Below are positions 16,979 to 27,496 of a stretch of 64,000 nt of DNA, piece after piece. Source of the DNA: Mycetohabitans rhizoxinica HKI 454. Lineage in GTDB: Bacteria; Pseudomonadota; Gammaproteobacteria; Burkholderiales; Burkholderiaceae. The stretch lies in contig NC_014718.1 of the NCBI RefSeq assembly GCF_000198775.1, positions 226,065 through 290,064 on the forward strand, in the 5' to 3' direction. The notes under the pieces are model-generated. The model saw only the letters and a program-made list of their open reading frames with translations, was not told the DNA's origin and made no database searches. Every line of letters begins with the position of its first letter. The first letter of the stretch is position 1. A program made the translations under genes and the position numbers.

Positions 16979-18004
16979 ATGAATAATCATATGCAAATCA
17001 ATAGGGTAAGGAACATATCGACCGATGATTTCAATGAACTTGTCCAGCTTTATCAGCCATTTATCTTAGAAAACGCGATTGAAGATTGGGGCGCCTTGAC
17101 TAAATGGACGCCCGCTTATCTTCGTCACGCTTTGGGAGGTTTGCAAGTAAAATGCAAACATTCTGACACTCATATCCACCCTAATATTGGCTCCTATTAT
17201 GAAACACAAAAGCCAATATCAAGGTGGAGATATTTTTTGAAACGCATTCGCCCCAAATCTTCAAAAGAAGCAATGTCCCTAAAAAGCATGAGCTTTGGGG
17301 AATACTTGGATTTGATCAGCGACCCAGTCGAAGGAGCTCGTTATTACCTAACTGGCGACGAACTATTAATTTTTAATGGGAAGTGGTCTCCTGAGCTTGA
17401 GGTTCTGCGCGATGACTTTATCTTGCCAAAATATTTTGATGAGCAAAGCATGAACTCGGCAGGGTTATGGTTTAGCGCAAAGGGTGTGCGCTCTCACCTT
17501 CATTTTGATGGTGGTGGGTCTCATAATCTGAATGCACAAATCACAGGAAGAAAATATGTGCAAATGTATTCTCCATATCAGATGAGTTCTTTGTATCCCT
17601 ATTATTTTACCCATTTCTCGAATATAGGTAGATATAATTTCTCAAAAATCGACGTAGAAAATTTTAGCAAGAAGAAATTTCCTCTTTTTGACGGCGTCGA
17701 GTGCCACGAAGGGGAAATTAAGAAGGGGGATTTGCTATTTGTTCCTGCTTATTGGTACCATTCATTCAAGCATCTTGATGAATTTAATAGTAATATTAAT
17801 TTTTGGTGGGTTCCGGAATCCATTCAATTGTCTCCTGTCTCCGCTAGGGATGCATTAATGCGAGCTTCGCAAAAAATTCTATCCAAGAATAAGGTTGCGC
17901 CGTTTGGTTTATTAAAATTGATAAACCGTCTTGAAGAAAATATTATAAAAGAGACATTTGAAGAGAACGGCGGTAAGCTATCCAGGTCTGGTGTGCAGAT
18001 TTGA
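16979..18004 (+). CDS. JmjC/cupin-8-like Fe(II)/2-oxoglutarate oxygenase
   Basis: The 341-residue product resembles the cupin-like (JmjC, cupin_8) oxygenases that hydroxylate amino acid or protein side chains. The metal triad is visible as HLHFDG (His175, Asp177) and AYWYHSF (His261); GDLLFVPAYWYHSF is typical of the second strand. The N-terminal FILENAIEDW matches the family 'P..l.g...W' start. I used ATG 16979 over a TTG six bases earlier. The gene is clearly AT-rich compared with the flanks and opens the plus-strand arm of the NRPS cluster. A role as a tailoring hydroxylase of the peptide or a building block is inferred from position. Confidence 0.8.
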   Translation: MNNHMQINRVRNISTDDFNELVQLYQPFILENAIEDWGALTKWTPAYLRHALGGLQVKCKHSDTHIHPNIGSYYETQKPISRWRYFLKRIRPKSSKEAMSLKSMSFGEYLDLISDPVEGARYYLTGDELLIFNGKWSPELEVLRDDFILPKYFDEQSMNSAGLWFSAKGVRSHLHFDGGGSHNLNAQITGRKYVQMYSPYQMSSLYPYYFTHFSNIGRYNFSKIDVENFSKKKFPLFDGVECHEGEIKKGDLLFVPAYWYHSFKHLDEFNSNINFWWVPESIQLSPVSARDALMRASQKILSKNKVAPFGLLKLINRLEENIIKETFEENGGKLSRSGVQI

Positions 18005-18480
18005 CGTAAATTAGCGCTTATTAAAGCTTCCTGATTTGGCTGCCAGCTTATCAAAGTATTCTAGATGTCCCCAAGGCTGGAGCGATTTTCAATATGGTGG
18101 CCGATTACTATTTAGATAGCTAATTTCTATCGGAATCGGCATCGCCGAAACGTACGGGTAATTTGCGTTGGCGGTTTTGAGTGGCCCCTTTAGTGCCAGG
18201 TGACTAGCTATGCAAGCCTTTTTGAAGAGCGTTTTCCGGATGATGGCCCATCGCTCGTCACCAAGCTTATCCTCGTTGCATCATCAAAATTCGCTGAGGC
18301 GATAGGTGGCCAATGCAGCCCTCTCCATAGGGGCTATATCTCTATAGGTTCCAACGTAGGAATAGGCTACGTCTGTGTCTTTGGTTCTCGAGGCCCAAAT
18401 TTTGCTAACGATGCTAATGGTATTTAGCTAGTGTTCGTATTTAGATCGGGCAATCCTTTTGCCTGGATTGGAGCTCAATT
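18005..18480. other. Intergenic region before the large NRPS gene
   Basis: About 475 bases lie between the oxygenase and the NRPS start. A 75-codon frame (18200-18427) has no ribosome site and no recognisable family. A promoter for the NRPS gene could be here, but I cannot place it. GGAG at 18470-18473 is the ribosome site for the NRPS. Confidence 0.45.
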
Positions 18481-21400
18481 ATGTCTGATAGCATCACATC
18501 GTCTATGCATCCGTTAACCACAGGGCAAACAGCGATTTGGCTCGCGCAGCAGCTCCGCCCAGACAGCCCTGTCTATAACATCGGGCAGTACACATCCATC
18601 GAAGGTGCTATTGATCCGGCTGTGTTTGAAGCGGCAATGCGGCAGGTAGTTGATGAAGTGGACAGCCTGCGTTTGCAATTTGTCGAAAGCAACGAGGGTG
18701 TTCGACAGTATGTTGGTTCCCCGGAATGGTCCTTTCCATTGGTCGATTTTAGTGCAGAATCGGACCCGCAAGCGGCCGCCGATGCATGGATGCGTGCTGA
18801 TTATGAGCAGCCGGTGGACATATTAAAAGGGCCTTTGTTCAACTATGCATTATTAAAAGTTGCACCGGATCGGGTGCTTTGGTACCAGCGCTGTCATCAT
18901 ATTGTGATGGATGGGTTTGGTTTCTTCCTTATCGCGCAACGCGTCGCCCATCTGTATAGCGCGATGTGCGAAGGTACTGAGTTGGAGCCGTGTCCTTTTG
19001 GGTCGGTACACCAGTTGTTCGAAAGCGATGTTCAATACAGTGCCTCCGCACAATGGAAACGCGACGAAGCGTATTGGCTCAAGCGTTGCGCGGATTGGTC
19101 GTCGCCGGCGACACTGGCGAGTCGATCTGCTCCTCCTTTACAACATCGACTGCGTCAAACAATTTACTTTTCTGCTCAATCGATAGAGCGCTATGCGGAT
19201 GACGCCAATCGGTTAGCACAACTTATCACAGCGGCGATGGCCGCGTATTTTTATCGGCTAACCGGCGTGGAGGACGTGGTATTGGGCTTTCCGGTTACGG
19301 CACGCTTTGGTGCTGATCGGAATACGCCTGGCATGATGTCTAATGTGCTGCCCGTTCGGATAGCCGTGCAGCCGGACATGAATCTGTCATCGTTGATGCA
19401 GCACGCAGCGCAAGAGATCCAGCGTGGGTTCCGGTATCAGCGCTACCCTAACGAAGCGTTGCGGCGCAAACTGGGATTGATGCCTGACCAGCGGCTGTTG
19501 GGTACCATGGTCAACGTGATGCCGTTTGACTACGACCTGAAATTTGGTGGGTGCAAATCGATTAACTATAATCTACTGAATGGTCCAGTCGAAGATTTGA
19601 TGGTCGCAGTATATACGCTTCCGGGAAGCCATCAGTTACGGATTGACTTTAACGCGAATCCCGCATGCTATACGAAGGATGAACTTGTTGCCCATCAACG
19701 TCGTTTTATTCAATTTTTAGAAACGCTTGCTGCTGATCCTGAACGGCCGATTAAAGACATTGAATTGCTTGATGCCGCCGAGCGGCATTTGCTGCTGGTC
19801 GAGAGAAACACGACACAATGTGATTATCCTGCCGATTGGTGCGTGCACCAGATGGTTGAGGCGCAAGTCGCACGCACACCAGATGCGACTGCGCTAGTAT
19901 ACAACGCACAAACGCTTAGCTATGCGCAGCTGAACGCACAGGCTAATCGTCTCGCGCATCGGTTGGTTGAGTTGGGCGTGAAACCCGACGCGCGTGTTGC
20001 AATTTGTGTTGAGCGTTCGCCCGCGATGGTCGTCGGACTGCTGGCGATTCTGAAAGCTGGTGGCGCCTATGTGCCGCTTAATCCGGCCTATCCAAACGAG
20101 CGTCTCGCGCACATTTTGGCTGATGCTGAGCCAGTGATCGTACTGGCTGACATGGCAGGCCGTGCGGCGCTTGGTGAGACCATGCTCGCGTCGCGCACGG
20201 TGCTTGATCCGAATGTGCCATCGCAGTGTGCTGACACCAATCCGTCGGTTGCGCAGCTCACTGCGCGCCATCTCATGTATGTCATCTATACGTCTGGCTC
20301 GAGCGGTGCTCCCAAAGGTGTGCAAAACGAACACCAAGCGTTGGTTAACCGCTTGATATGGATGCAACAAGCCTATCAGTTGACGCCCGCTGATCGGGTG
20401 CTACAAAAAACGCCTTTTGACTTTGACGTGTCCGTCTGGGAGTTCTTCTGGACGCTAATGAGTGGTGCGACTTTGGTCGTAGCAGCGCCCGATGCTCATC
20501 GGGATACTGCCGCCTTGACCGATCTCATCATTCGGCAGCGTATCACCACTGTTCATTTCGTGCCGTCCATGCTGGAACCCTTCCTGCGCAGCGAAGGTGT
20601 TCAATATTGCACGTCACTAAAACGGCTATTTTGCAGTGGTGAAGCGCTGCCAGGCGCGAGTGTGAAACTTTGCCGGACGCTGCTGCCTGATACCCAATTA
20701 TATAACCTCTATGGTCCGACTGAAGCCGCGATTGACGTAACAGCCTGGTGCTGTCCAGCGAATTATGCGGAAGAAACCGTGCCGATTGGCAAACCAATCG
20801 CGAACACGTGCATTTACCTGCTGGACCGACATGGCCATTTAGTGCCATCAGGCGCGGTCGGTGAACTATACATTGGTGGAGCGGGCGTCGCGCGTGGTTA
20901 TCTGAACCGCCCCGAACTCACCGCTGCGTGCTTCCTATCTGATCCGTTCTCGACTGCGCCTAATGCACGAATGTACAAGACCGGGGACTTTGCGCGCTAT
21001 CTGCCTGACGGCAATCTAGAATTCATGGGTCGTAGTGACCATCAAGTCAAGGTCCGCGGCTATCGCGTCGAGCTAAGCGAAATCGAAACCGTATTGCAAC
21101 GCCATCCGGATGTAGCTCAGGCCATTGTCGCCATTCGTGATGATCGACAAGGACATAAGCAATTGATTGGCTATGTGGTGGCCGACCCGCAAGGGAAAAA
21201 CAAACTGGACGTCGCCGGGTTACGTCAGCATGTAGCGCATCACTTGCCGGAGTATATGGTACCTGTAGCAGTAGTATTGCTCGATGCGCTGCCGCTCACT
21301 CCTAGCGGAAAAGTGGATCGCCACGCACTTCCTGAACCGGAGGTTGTTTCGGGCTATTCTCGTACGCCACGCTCCCCGCAAGAACAAAAACTAGCTGAGC

Positions 21401-24400
21401 TATTCGCCGAAGTACTCGATGTTCAACAGGTGGGCATTGACGACAACTTCTTCGACCTAGGTGGTACTTCTTTGCTAGCCATGCGTCTGGTTAGTCGCAT
21501 TCGCACGGTGCTGGATGTCGAATTCACCATTCGAATGTTGTACGAAAACCTCACAGTTGCAAGTCTGGCGCAACGCCTTACGCAAAACACGGCCGTTCGC
21601 CCACCTTTGCGCCCGCAACAACGGCCTGAGCCATTGCCGCTATCTTTTGCGCAGAGCAGGTTATGGTTTATTCAGCAACTCAATGGGCCCAGTGCAATTT
21701 ACAACATCCCTGTTGCTTTGCGCTTATCTGGTGAGCTGAATGTAGATGCACTGCAAACTGCTTTTCATGATTTGCTTGCGCGTCACGAAAGTTTGCGAAC
21801 CGGCTTTACTGAAGTGGATGGTGTACCCGCTCAGCATATTTTTGCCCAAGAGGATATCCATTTTCTCCTTGAAATAGTCAAGGTTACCGAACAAACGTTA
21901 CCGGACGCATTGAAGCAGGCTGCAGCTCGCCCTTTCAATCTACACGAAGGGATTCCACTGCGCGCCGCGCTGTTCCGGCTCGATGCTCAAGAACACGTGC
22001 TGCTTGTAACCTTGCACCACATTGCTGGCGACGGCTGGTCATGGACGCCATTCGGTCGTGATCTCAGCAAGGCTTATGCGTCTCGCCTTGTTGGCGAGGC
22101 CCCAGACTGGGAGCCGCTGCCCGTGCAATATGCGGATTATACGCTATGGCAGCGGAACCTACTCAGCTGCGAAGACAAGGCCGATAGCCTCATCGCACAG
22201 CAGCTCGAATATTGGCGTCAGGCGCTGGCAGGACTACCCGAACGTTTGATGTTGCCGACCGATAGACCGCATCCGCCTGTAGCTAGCCACAAAGGCGCTT
22301 GTTTATCTTTTCATATCGACGCCAATCTACATCGCCAATTATTAGTACTGGCGCGTGAGCAGCAAGCAAGCCTATTTATGGTGCTACACGCTGCACTGGC
22401 TACCTTGCTAACACGCATGGGTTCGGGCAACGATATAGCGGTGGGCAGCCCTATCGCCGGGCGAACCGATGAAGCGTTGAATAATTTGGTTGGCTTTTTT
22501 GTCAACACGCTGGTGTTGCGTACAAACACCTCGGGAAACCCGCATTTCCGCGCATTGTTGCAACAGGTCAGGGAGACCTGCCTGGCGGCTTATTCTCGTC
22601 AGGATCTCCAATTTGAACGACTGGTGGAAGTCCTGAACCCAGCGCGCTCGTCTGCGCATCATCCATTGTTTCAAGTCTCTTTGACGATGTATAACAATGC
22701 GCTGCCACAGTTCAACCTAGCAGGATTGCATATCGAAGAAGAAAAGGTTGAATTACTGGTCACTAAACTCGACATATCTTTTCATTTTGATGAGACTCCA
22801 AATGAAAATGGGATCAATGCAATCGTCCAATACGCGACAGACTTATTTGATCGCAAAACCATTGAACAATTGACGCAGCGCTTCGTCCGGCTGCTTGAAT
22901 CTGTAACCCAAGAGCCTGACCAGCCCATTGGCAATATTCGGTTGCTTGATGACGCGGAACGGCGAAAGCTACTTATCGAATGGAATGACACTATCCGTCC
23001 AATTCGCGAAACGACGCTGCCCGCATTATTTGAAGACCAGGTTGCTAAGACGCCCAATGCTATCGCACTAGTTTTTAATGGCCAGTCTGTTAGCTACGCA
23101 GAGCTTGACATTCGAGCAAACCGGCTTGCTCATTTTTTGATAGCAAAAGGAGTGGGGCCAGAAGATGTCGTGGCGATCGCGATGCCACGCTCGCCATCCA
23201 TGGTCATTGCGATGCTCGCGGTCCTCAAAGCCGGAGCGGCGTATCTTCCTCTTGACCCACATCATTCTGCCGAGCGGTTCTTTATCACACTAAGTGATGC
23301 GCAGCCTGTGGCCATGCTTAGGTTTGGCCAAGCTAATCAAACTGTAGCGAACAATCTTTTAGTGCTGCAGCTAGACGATCTCGATTTGCAAGCAGCGCTT
23401 GAAACGTGCCCGAACGTTGCGCCTACCGATCGCGATCGCATAAGTCCACTTAACCCTCGTCATCCCGCTTATGTAATCTACACATCGGGCTCTACCGGAA
23501 CCCCCAAAGGTGTTGTCGTCACTCATCACTCTTTGGTCAATTACATTGATTCCATTCAATCATGGGTCAGTGAACATGCCAATATGGTATGGATTTCCAA
23601 TGTGTCGGCTGATCTAGGCAATACTTCTCTTTATGGCGCCATTTTCTCAGGCAAAAAACTCACTATCGTAAGAGACGAAGAAATACTGGATCCGAAATTT
23701 ATTTCGGAAAATTATTTAGAAGATGAATCTGTATTCAAAATTACGCCAAGTCACCTATCGTCTCTTATCAAGTCGATGCCTAATAAAGGCGACAACTCAA
23801 AGAGAACATTTTTTCTTGGTGGAGAGCGAATTGATGGTGAGCTAGTTGCTGGTATTAGGCTGAACTGGCGAAATAGTAGAATAATCAATCACTATGGACC
23901 CACAGAAGCCACTATCGGTATGTTGGTCGGAGAACTCCCTCACGAAATTTCATTGGAGTCAACGCCTTTTCTACCTTTAGGGCGTCCGATTTCGAATACG
24001 CAAGCGTATGTTTTGGATAACGGATTACAACCTGTGCCTGTCGGTGTAGCGGGGGAATTGTACATTGCGGGCTCAAGCTTGGCCCGAGGCTATCTCGATC
24101 GCCCTGGTTTAACCTCTGAGCGTTTTGTTGCCGATCCGTTCGGCCCTCCCGGCAGCCGAATGTATCGCAGTGGTGATCTCATGAAATGGCGTTCCGATGG
24201 CTCCTTAGACTTTCTCGGACGTGTAGATGACCAGGTCAAGATACGAGGTTTTCGCATCGAGCTGCGCGAAATCGAGGCAGTGTTGCGTCGTAATCCAGCT
24301 GTGAGGCAAGTTGCGGTCATTACACGCGACGATCATTCCGGTAGTCAGCAACTGGTGAGTTACGTTGTGCCCAAAGGAGACGGCACATCTATCGATCCAG

Positions 24401-26028
24401 TTTTGCTGCGCCGACAAATAGCACAGCAATTGCCTGATTACATGGTGCCTGCCGCCATTGTTTTACTAGATGCGCTGCCCCTTACGCCGAACGGAAAACT
24501 TGACCGTAAAGCGTTGCCCATACCCAGTTTCACGTCTGAACGTTACCGTGCTCCCGATACACTGCAAGAACAGGCTTTAGCTACGCTATTCGCTAAGGCG
24601 CTTAACCTACCGCATGTCGGAATCGATGATAGCTTTTTTGATCTTGGCGGCCATTCTTTGTCTGCGGTACAGCTAACCTTAAAAATACAAAAAGTATTTA
24701 ATGTTAATGTGCCTGTTCGGATGTTGTTTGAAGCTGATACTGTTGCGAAGCTTGCTGAGCGTATCGAGTCAGATGCATTGGCGACGTCCCAATCAGCAGA
24801 TTCTGACGGAACAGAACAGTTAATGAGGGCAGATGCCCTTCTGGCAGAAGACATTAGCAAAAAGACTATATCTAATGATTCACACGGAACCTGGGAGAAT
24901 GTGCTACTCACTGGCGCTACAGGTTTTGTTGGGCGTTATATTCTACTAGAGTTGTTGAGACAAACTAACGCTAACGTTATTTGTTTAGTGAACGAGAAAG
25001 ATAAAAAAGAGGCAATGAAAAGGGTTGTGTCCGCATTGAAGGAAACCCAAAGGCAGGATCTAGATATAAGTAGAATTTCTACTATATGCGGTGATTTATC
25101 AAAAAAAGATTTTGGTCTTTCTCATCAAGAGATAGAATACCTTTCCGACAAGGTTGACGCTATTTTACATAACGGCGCGGCGGTCAATCATTTCTTTTCC
25201 TACCATGAGTTGCGCCAAGCGAACGTGCTCGCCACTGAAGCACTTATTCGCCTCTCAGCGACGGGCCGCAGCAAAAGCTTCCATTACGTTTCCACCGTAT
25301 CCGTTATGCCACGGGCGAAAACAGGAACATTTACTGAGATAAGCGATACGTCTATTATGCCCATTGCTAACGGCTACGTACAAAGTAAATGGGTGGGAGA
25401 GCAACTAACAAGCGCGGCAGCTATGCGAGGAATTCCGTCCAGCATTTATAGGCTTGGAAGGATTACAGCAGATTCCCAGACGGGATATTGCAATATGAAA
25501 GATAGCGTCTATCGTATTATTTGTGCAATCAAAACGCTTGGCTTGTCTTTCAATACCAATAAGCTGTTTTTCCAAACTCCTGTCGACTGCGCCGCACAGG
25601 CTATTGTCAAATTAGCGACGCGCCAAGATAAATCTTATCAAGTTGCACACATCATGAACAACCAGTCTTTAAAGTTGAATGACTTTGTATGCGAAATTGA
25701 CAAAAAGGAAAATTGTTCAATAAAAAATGTCGACTTCAATGAGTGGTTGGCAAGATTGAAGGAGAGGGCGGATGAGACATTGGATGAAAATCTAATGTCG
25801 CTGTTGTCTATCATGGATAAAAATACATTAGAAGATAAAAAGAGAGATCCACTGGAAAATAGTGAAAGCTTGATATCTATAAGTGCAGAAGACACGATCA
25901 ACAAGTTGCGAGAATTGGGTTTTGAATATCCTTCTGTAGAAAACGATTATATTGAATCTATAATCGATTTTCTTATGAAACAAGAAGCCAAAATAATGTT
26001 GGAGGGCGATGTGGTTGTGAGAAAGTAA
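18481..26028 (+). CDS. Two-module NRPS with terminal reductase: C-A(Ser)-T-C-A(Asp)-T-R
   Basis: This intact 2515-residue synthetase has, in order: an EntF-like condensation domain (HHIVMDG, His139-140); an A domain with YVIYTSGSSGAPKG whose GrsA-aligned code D-V-W-H-F-S-L-I-D-K is the serine code; a carrier (DLGGTSLLAM, Ser997); a second C domain (HHIAGDG, His1179); a second A domain whose code D-L-T-K-F-G-H-I-G-K fits aspartate; a second carrier (DLGGHSLSAV, Ser2059); and a thioester reductase domain (LLTGATGFVG near 2145, YVQSK with Tyr2299 and Lys2303). The last domain would release an aldehyde or alcohol instead of an acid. There is no epimerase domain. The EntF-like first C domain expects a donor from another carrier protein, possibly the threonine module. 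Start ATG has GGAG seven bases upstream. The reductase part is more AT-rich than the modules. Confidence 0.92.
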   Translation: MSDSITSSMHPLTTGQTAIWLAQQLRPDSPVYNIGQYTSIEGAIDPAVFEAAMRQVVDEVDSLRLQFVESNEGVRQYVGSPEWSFPLVDFSAESDPQAAADAWMRADYEQPVDILKGPLFNYALLKVAPDRVLWYQRCHHIVMDGFGFFLIAQRVAHLYSAMCEGTELEPCPFGSVHQLFESDVQYSASAQWKRDEAYWLKRCADWSSPATLASRSAPPLQHRLRQTIYFSAQSIERYADDANRLAQLITAAMAAYFYRLTGVEDVVLGFPVTARFGADRNTPGMMSNVLPVRIAVQPDMNLSSLMQHAAQEIQRGFRYQRYPNEALRRKLGLMPDQRLLGTMVNVMPFDYDLKFGGCKSINYNLLNGPVEDLMVAVYTLPGSHQLRIDFNANPACYTKDELVAHQRRFIQFLETLAADPERPIKDIELLDAAERHLLLVERNTTQCDYPADWCVHQMVEAQVARTPDATALVYNAQTLSYAQLNAQANRLAHRLVELGVKPDARVAICVERSPAMVVGLLAILKAGGAYVPLNPAYPNERLAHILADAEPVIVLADMAGRAALGETMLASRTVLDPNVPSQCADTNPSVAQLTARHLMYVIYTSGSSGAPKGVQNEHQALVNRLIWMQQAYQLTPADRVLQKTPFDFDVSVWEFFWTLMSGATLVVAAPDAHRDTAALTDLIIRQRITTVHFVPSMLEPFLRSEGVQYCTSLKRLFCSGEALPGASVKLCRTLLPDTQLYNLYGPTEAAIDVTAWCCPANYAEETVPIGKPIANTCIYLLDRHGHLVPSGAVGELYIGGAGVARGYLNRPELTAACFLSDPFSTAPNARMYKTGDFARYLPDGNLEFMGRSDHQVKVRGYRVELSEIETVLQRHPDVAQAIVAIRDDRQGHKQLIGYVVADPQGKNKLDVAGLRQHVAHHLPEYMVPVAVVLLDALPLTPSGKVDRHALPEPEVVSGYSRTPRSPQEQKLAELFAEVLDVQQVGIDDNFFDLGGTSLLAMRLVSRIRTVLDVEFTIRMLYENLTVASLAQRLTQNTAVRPPLRPQQRPEPLPLSFAQSRLWFIQQLNGPSAIYNIPVALRLSGELNVDALQTAFHDLLARHESLRTGFTEVDGVPAQHIFAQEDIHFLLEIVKVTEQTLPDALKQAAARPFNLHEGIPLRAALFRLDAQEHVLLVTLHHIAGDGWSWTPFGRDLSKAYASRLVGEAPDWEPLPVQYADYTLWQRNLLSCEDKADSLIAQQLEYWRQALAGLPERLMLPTDRPHPPVASHKGACLSFHIDANLHRQLLVLAREQQASLFMVLHAALATLLTRMGSGNDIAVGSPIAGRTDEALNNLVGFFVNTLVLRTNTSGNPHFRALLQQVRETCLAAYSRQDLQFERLVEVLNPARSSAHHPLFQVSLTMYNNALPQFNLAGLHIEEEKVELLVTKLDISFHFDETPNENGINAIVQYATDLFDRKTIEQLTQRFVRLLESVTQEPDQPIGNIRLLDDAERRKLLIEWNDTIRPIRETTLPALFEDQVAKTPNAIALVFNGQSVSYAELDIRANRLAHFLIAKGVGPEDVVAIAMPRSPSMVIAMLAVLKAGAAYLPLDPHHSAERFFITLSDAQPVAMLRFGQANQTVANNLLVLQLDDLDLQAALETCPNVAPTDRDRISPLNPRHPAYVIYTSGSTGTPKGVVVTHHSLVNYIDSIQSWVSEHANMVWISNVSADLGNTSLYGAIFSGKKLTIVRDEEILDPKFISENYLEDESVFKITPSHLSSLIKSMPNKGDNSKRTFFLGGERIDGELVAGIRLNWRNSRIINHYGPTEATIGMLVGELPHEISLESTPFLPLGRPISNTQAYVLDNGLQPVPVGVAGELYIAGSSLARGYLDRPGLTSERFVADPFGPPGSRMYRSGDLMKWRSDGSLDFLGRVDDQVKIRGFRIELREIEAVLRRNPAVRQVAVITRDDHSGSQQLVSYVVPKGDGTSIDPVLLRRQIAQQLPDYMVPAAIVLLDALPLTPNGKLDRKALPIPSFTSERYRAPDTLQEQALATLFAKALNLPHVGIDDSFFDLGGHSLSAVQLTLKIQKVFNVNVPVRMLFEADTVAKLAERIESDALATSQSADSDGTEQLMRADALLAEDISKKTISNDSHGTWENVLLTGATGFVGRYILLELLRQTNANVICLVNEKDKKEAMKRVVSALKETQRQDLDISRISTICGDLSKKDFGLSHQEIEYLSDKVDAILHNGAAVNHFFSYHELRQANVLATEALIRLSATGRSKSFHYVSTVSVMPRAKTGTFTEISDTSIMPIANGYVQSKWVGEQLTSAAAMRGIPSSIYRLGRITADSQTGYCNMKDSVYRIICAIKTLGLSFNTNKLFFQTPVDCAAQAIVKLATRQDKSYQVAHIMNNQSLKLNDFVCEIDKKENCSIKNVDFNEWLARLKERADETLDENLMSLLSIMDKNTLEDKKRDPLENSESLISISAEDTINKLRELGFEYPSVENDYIESIIDFLMKQEAKIMLEGDVVVRK

Positions 26029-26075
26029 CAGCTGACAATAGGCGCCAACATTTCAACCGGGGAATTTTATTCAAA

Positions 26076-27323
26076 ATGGAAAATCAATATAAGGGCGTTA
26101 CAACTCGAGCATTGAGAAATGACGAAAGGGCCATTAGCAGTAGCGAGCCGCAAACACCTTTAGTAATAGAGCCTTTGCACTCAAAAAATCGTAATTTTCT
26201 TAAAAGATTTATGAAGGAAAATTCATGTCAGATTATTTCTGATATTGAAAGGTATGGTGCAGTTTTATTTCGTGGGTTTGATATACACTCAGCTGCTGAC
26301 TTTGAAGAGCAAGTTCTCTCTATTCAAGGGATGAGAGGTATGAGTGAATTTATGATGTCTGAGCCCGGAAGAATAACGGTGTCTGGCACGCGTCATGTGA
26401 TACATCCGAATGTAAATTTTAAAACTGGAGGGACGTTGGATCCAGTGGGGGGCATTCACAGTGAAAGCTATTACGTGCCTGATGTGCCAAGATTTATTTC
26501 ATTTTTTTGTGAAAAACCACCACTTCTAGGTGGTGAAACGGGTTTATTTGATATCTGCAAAATATACAATGACCTTCCGGAGCGTCTAAAGGAAAAATTA
26601 GAGCAGCAGCGGTATTTGGCCGGTATATTTAGTATATGGCAAATTGCGAAAAGATACAATTTGCCATATGAAGTTGCAAAAGATTTTTGCGAGAAGATAG
26701 ATATGTCTATGGTCGACTACCATGGAGATCAGTATGCTTTTATGTATAAACCAAGTGTCGCTGAACATCCTACAACAAAAGAAAAGTCTATTATTATTCA
26801 CTTTGCCGGGGAATTAAATGGCCATGGGTTGACTAAAGAATTGATTAGGCAATTTTCTTCTGACTATGCTTCTTTTAAATGGTGTATTCATAGGTTGGTC
26901 TGGAGTTTTCCATATATTAGAAAAAATCTTTTTGCTTTAAGGCATCCAATAATTGTTCTTACTTGCGGGGGGCGTCTTATGGGACGAGTGTTCGATTCCT
27001 CCAGCAATGTCATACCAAGCCGTGAGACAGACAACCTTCGTGTTGGCAATGTATTTGAAAAAGAAGAAATACAGTTAATTGCGAAGCTTATGCGCAAATA
27101 CCACTCTTCCTTCCCTTGGAAGCGTGGCGATTTTATCATTATAGATAATTTAAAGCTTGCTCATGCTGGCATGCCAGGATTGGGTTCCCGGATTATTAAG
27201 GTGTTAATGTGCAATCCTTTGAATATGACTTACGGAAAGAATTCATCTGGTTTATATAAGGCTGAGGAGGCTGCCGAAACCAGGGGGGCGGAAGTTATCA
27301 AATGCAGCTCCGCGTGCGTATAA
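26076..27323 (+). CDS. TauD/SyrP-like Fe(II)/2-oxoglutarate oxygenase
   Basis: The 415-residue product has the TauD fold signatures of the SyrP group: AVLFRGFDIHSAADFE, the HxE/D iron motif in GIHSESYY (His128, Glu130), the following FFCEKPPLLGGETGLFD, and the distal histidine and 2-oxoglutarate arginine in LAHAGMPGLGSR (His363, Arg372). SyrP hydroxylates carrier-bound aspartate at the beta carbon in syringomycin assembly. Since the preceding synthetase has an aspartate-type second module, beta-hydroxylation of that residue is the natural guess. Glu rather than Asp in the HxE position is normal for the SyrP/clavaminate synthase-like branch. GGGGAA at 26059-26064 serves as ribosome site. Confidence 0.85.
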   Translation: MENQYKGVTTRALRNDERAISSSEPQTPLVIEPLHSKNRNFLKRFMKENSCQIISDIERYGAVLFRGFDIHSAADFEEQVLSIQGMRGMSEFMMSEPGRITVSGTRHVIHPNVNFKTGGTLDPVGGIHSESYYVPDVPRFISFFCEKPPLLGGETGLFDICKIYNDLPERLKEKLEQQRYLAGIFSIWQIAKRYNLPYEVAKDFCEKIDMSMVDYHGDQYAFMYKPSVAEHPTTKEKSIIIHFAGELNGHGLTKELIRQFSSDYASFKWCIHRLVWSFPYIRKNLFALRHPIIVLTCGGRLMGRVFDSSSNVIPSRETDNLRVGNVFEKEEIQLIAKLMRKYHSSFPWKRGDFIIIDNLKLAHAGMPGLGSRIIKVLMCNPLNMTYGKNSSGLYKAEEAAETRGAEVIKCSSACV

Positions 27324-27496
27324 TCTTAATATATTGAAAATTGGTGGGTTTAATGTTTAAATTGCATGTGCTGCAAATGATAGATTATGGTGCATATAAT
27401 TTAATCCGAAAATAAAGCGTTGAATAGTAAGCATAATTAATATGGTGGATTATGCTGAACGCCAAGATGCCAATATTTTTTTGATGGAGATTGTTC

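Noticed and set aside
18200..18427. 75-codon frame before the large NRPS
   Set aside because: No ribosome site, no recognisable motif, and composition like the surrounding spacer.
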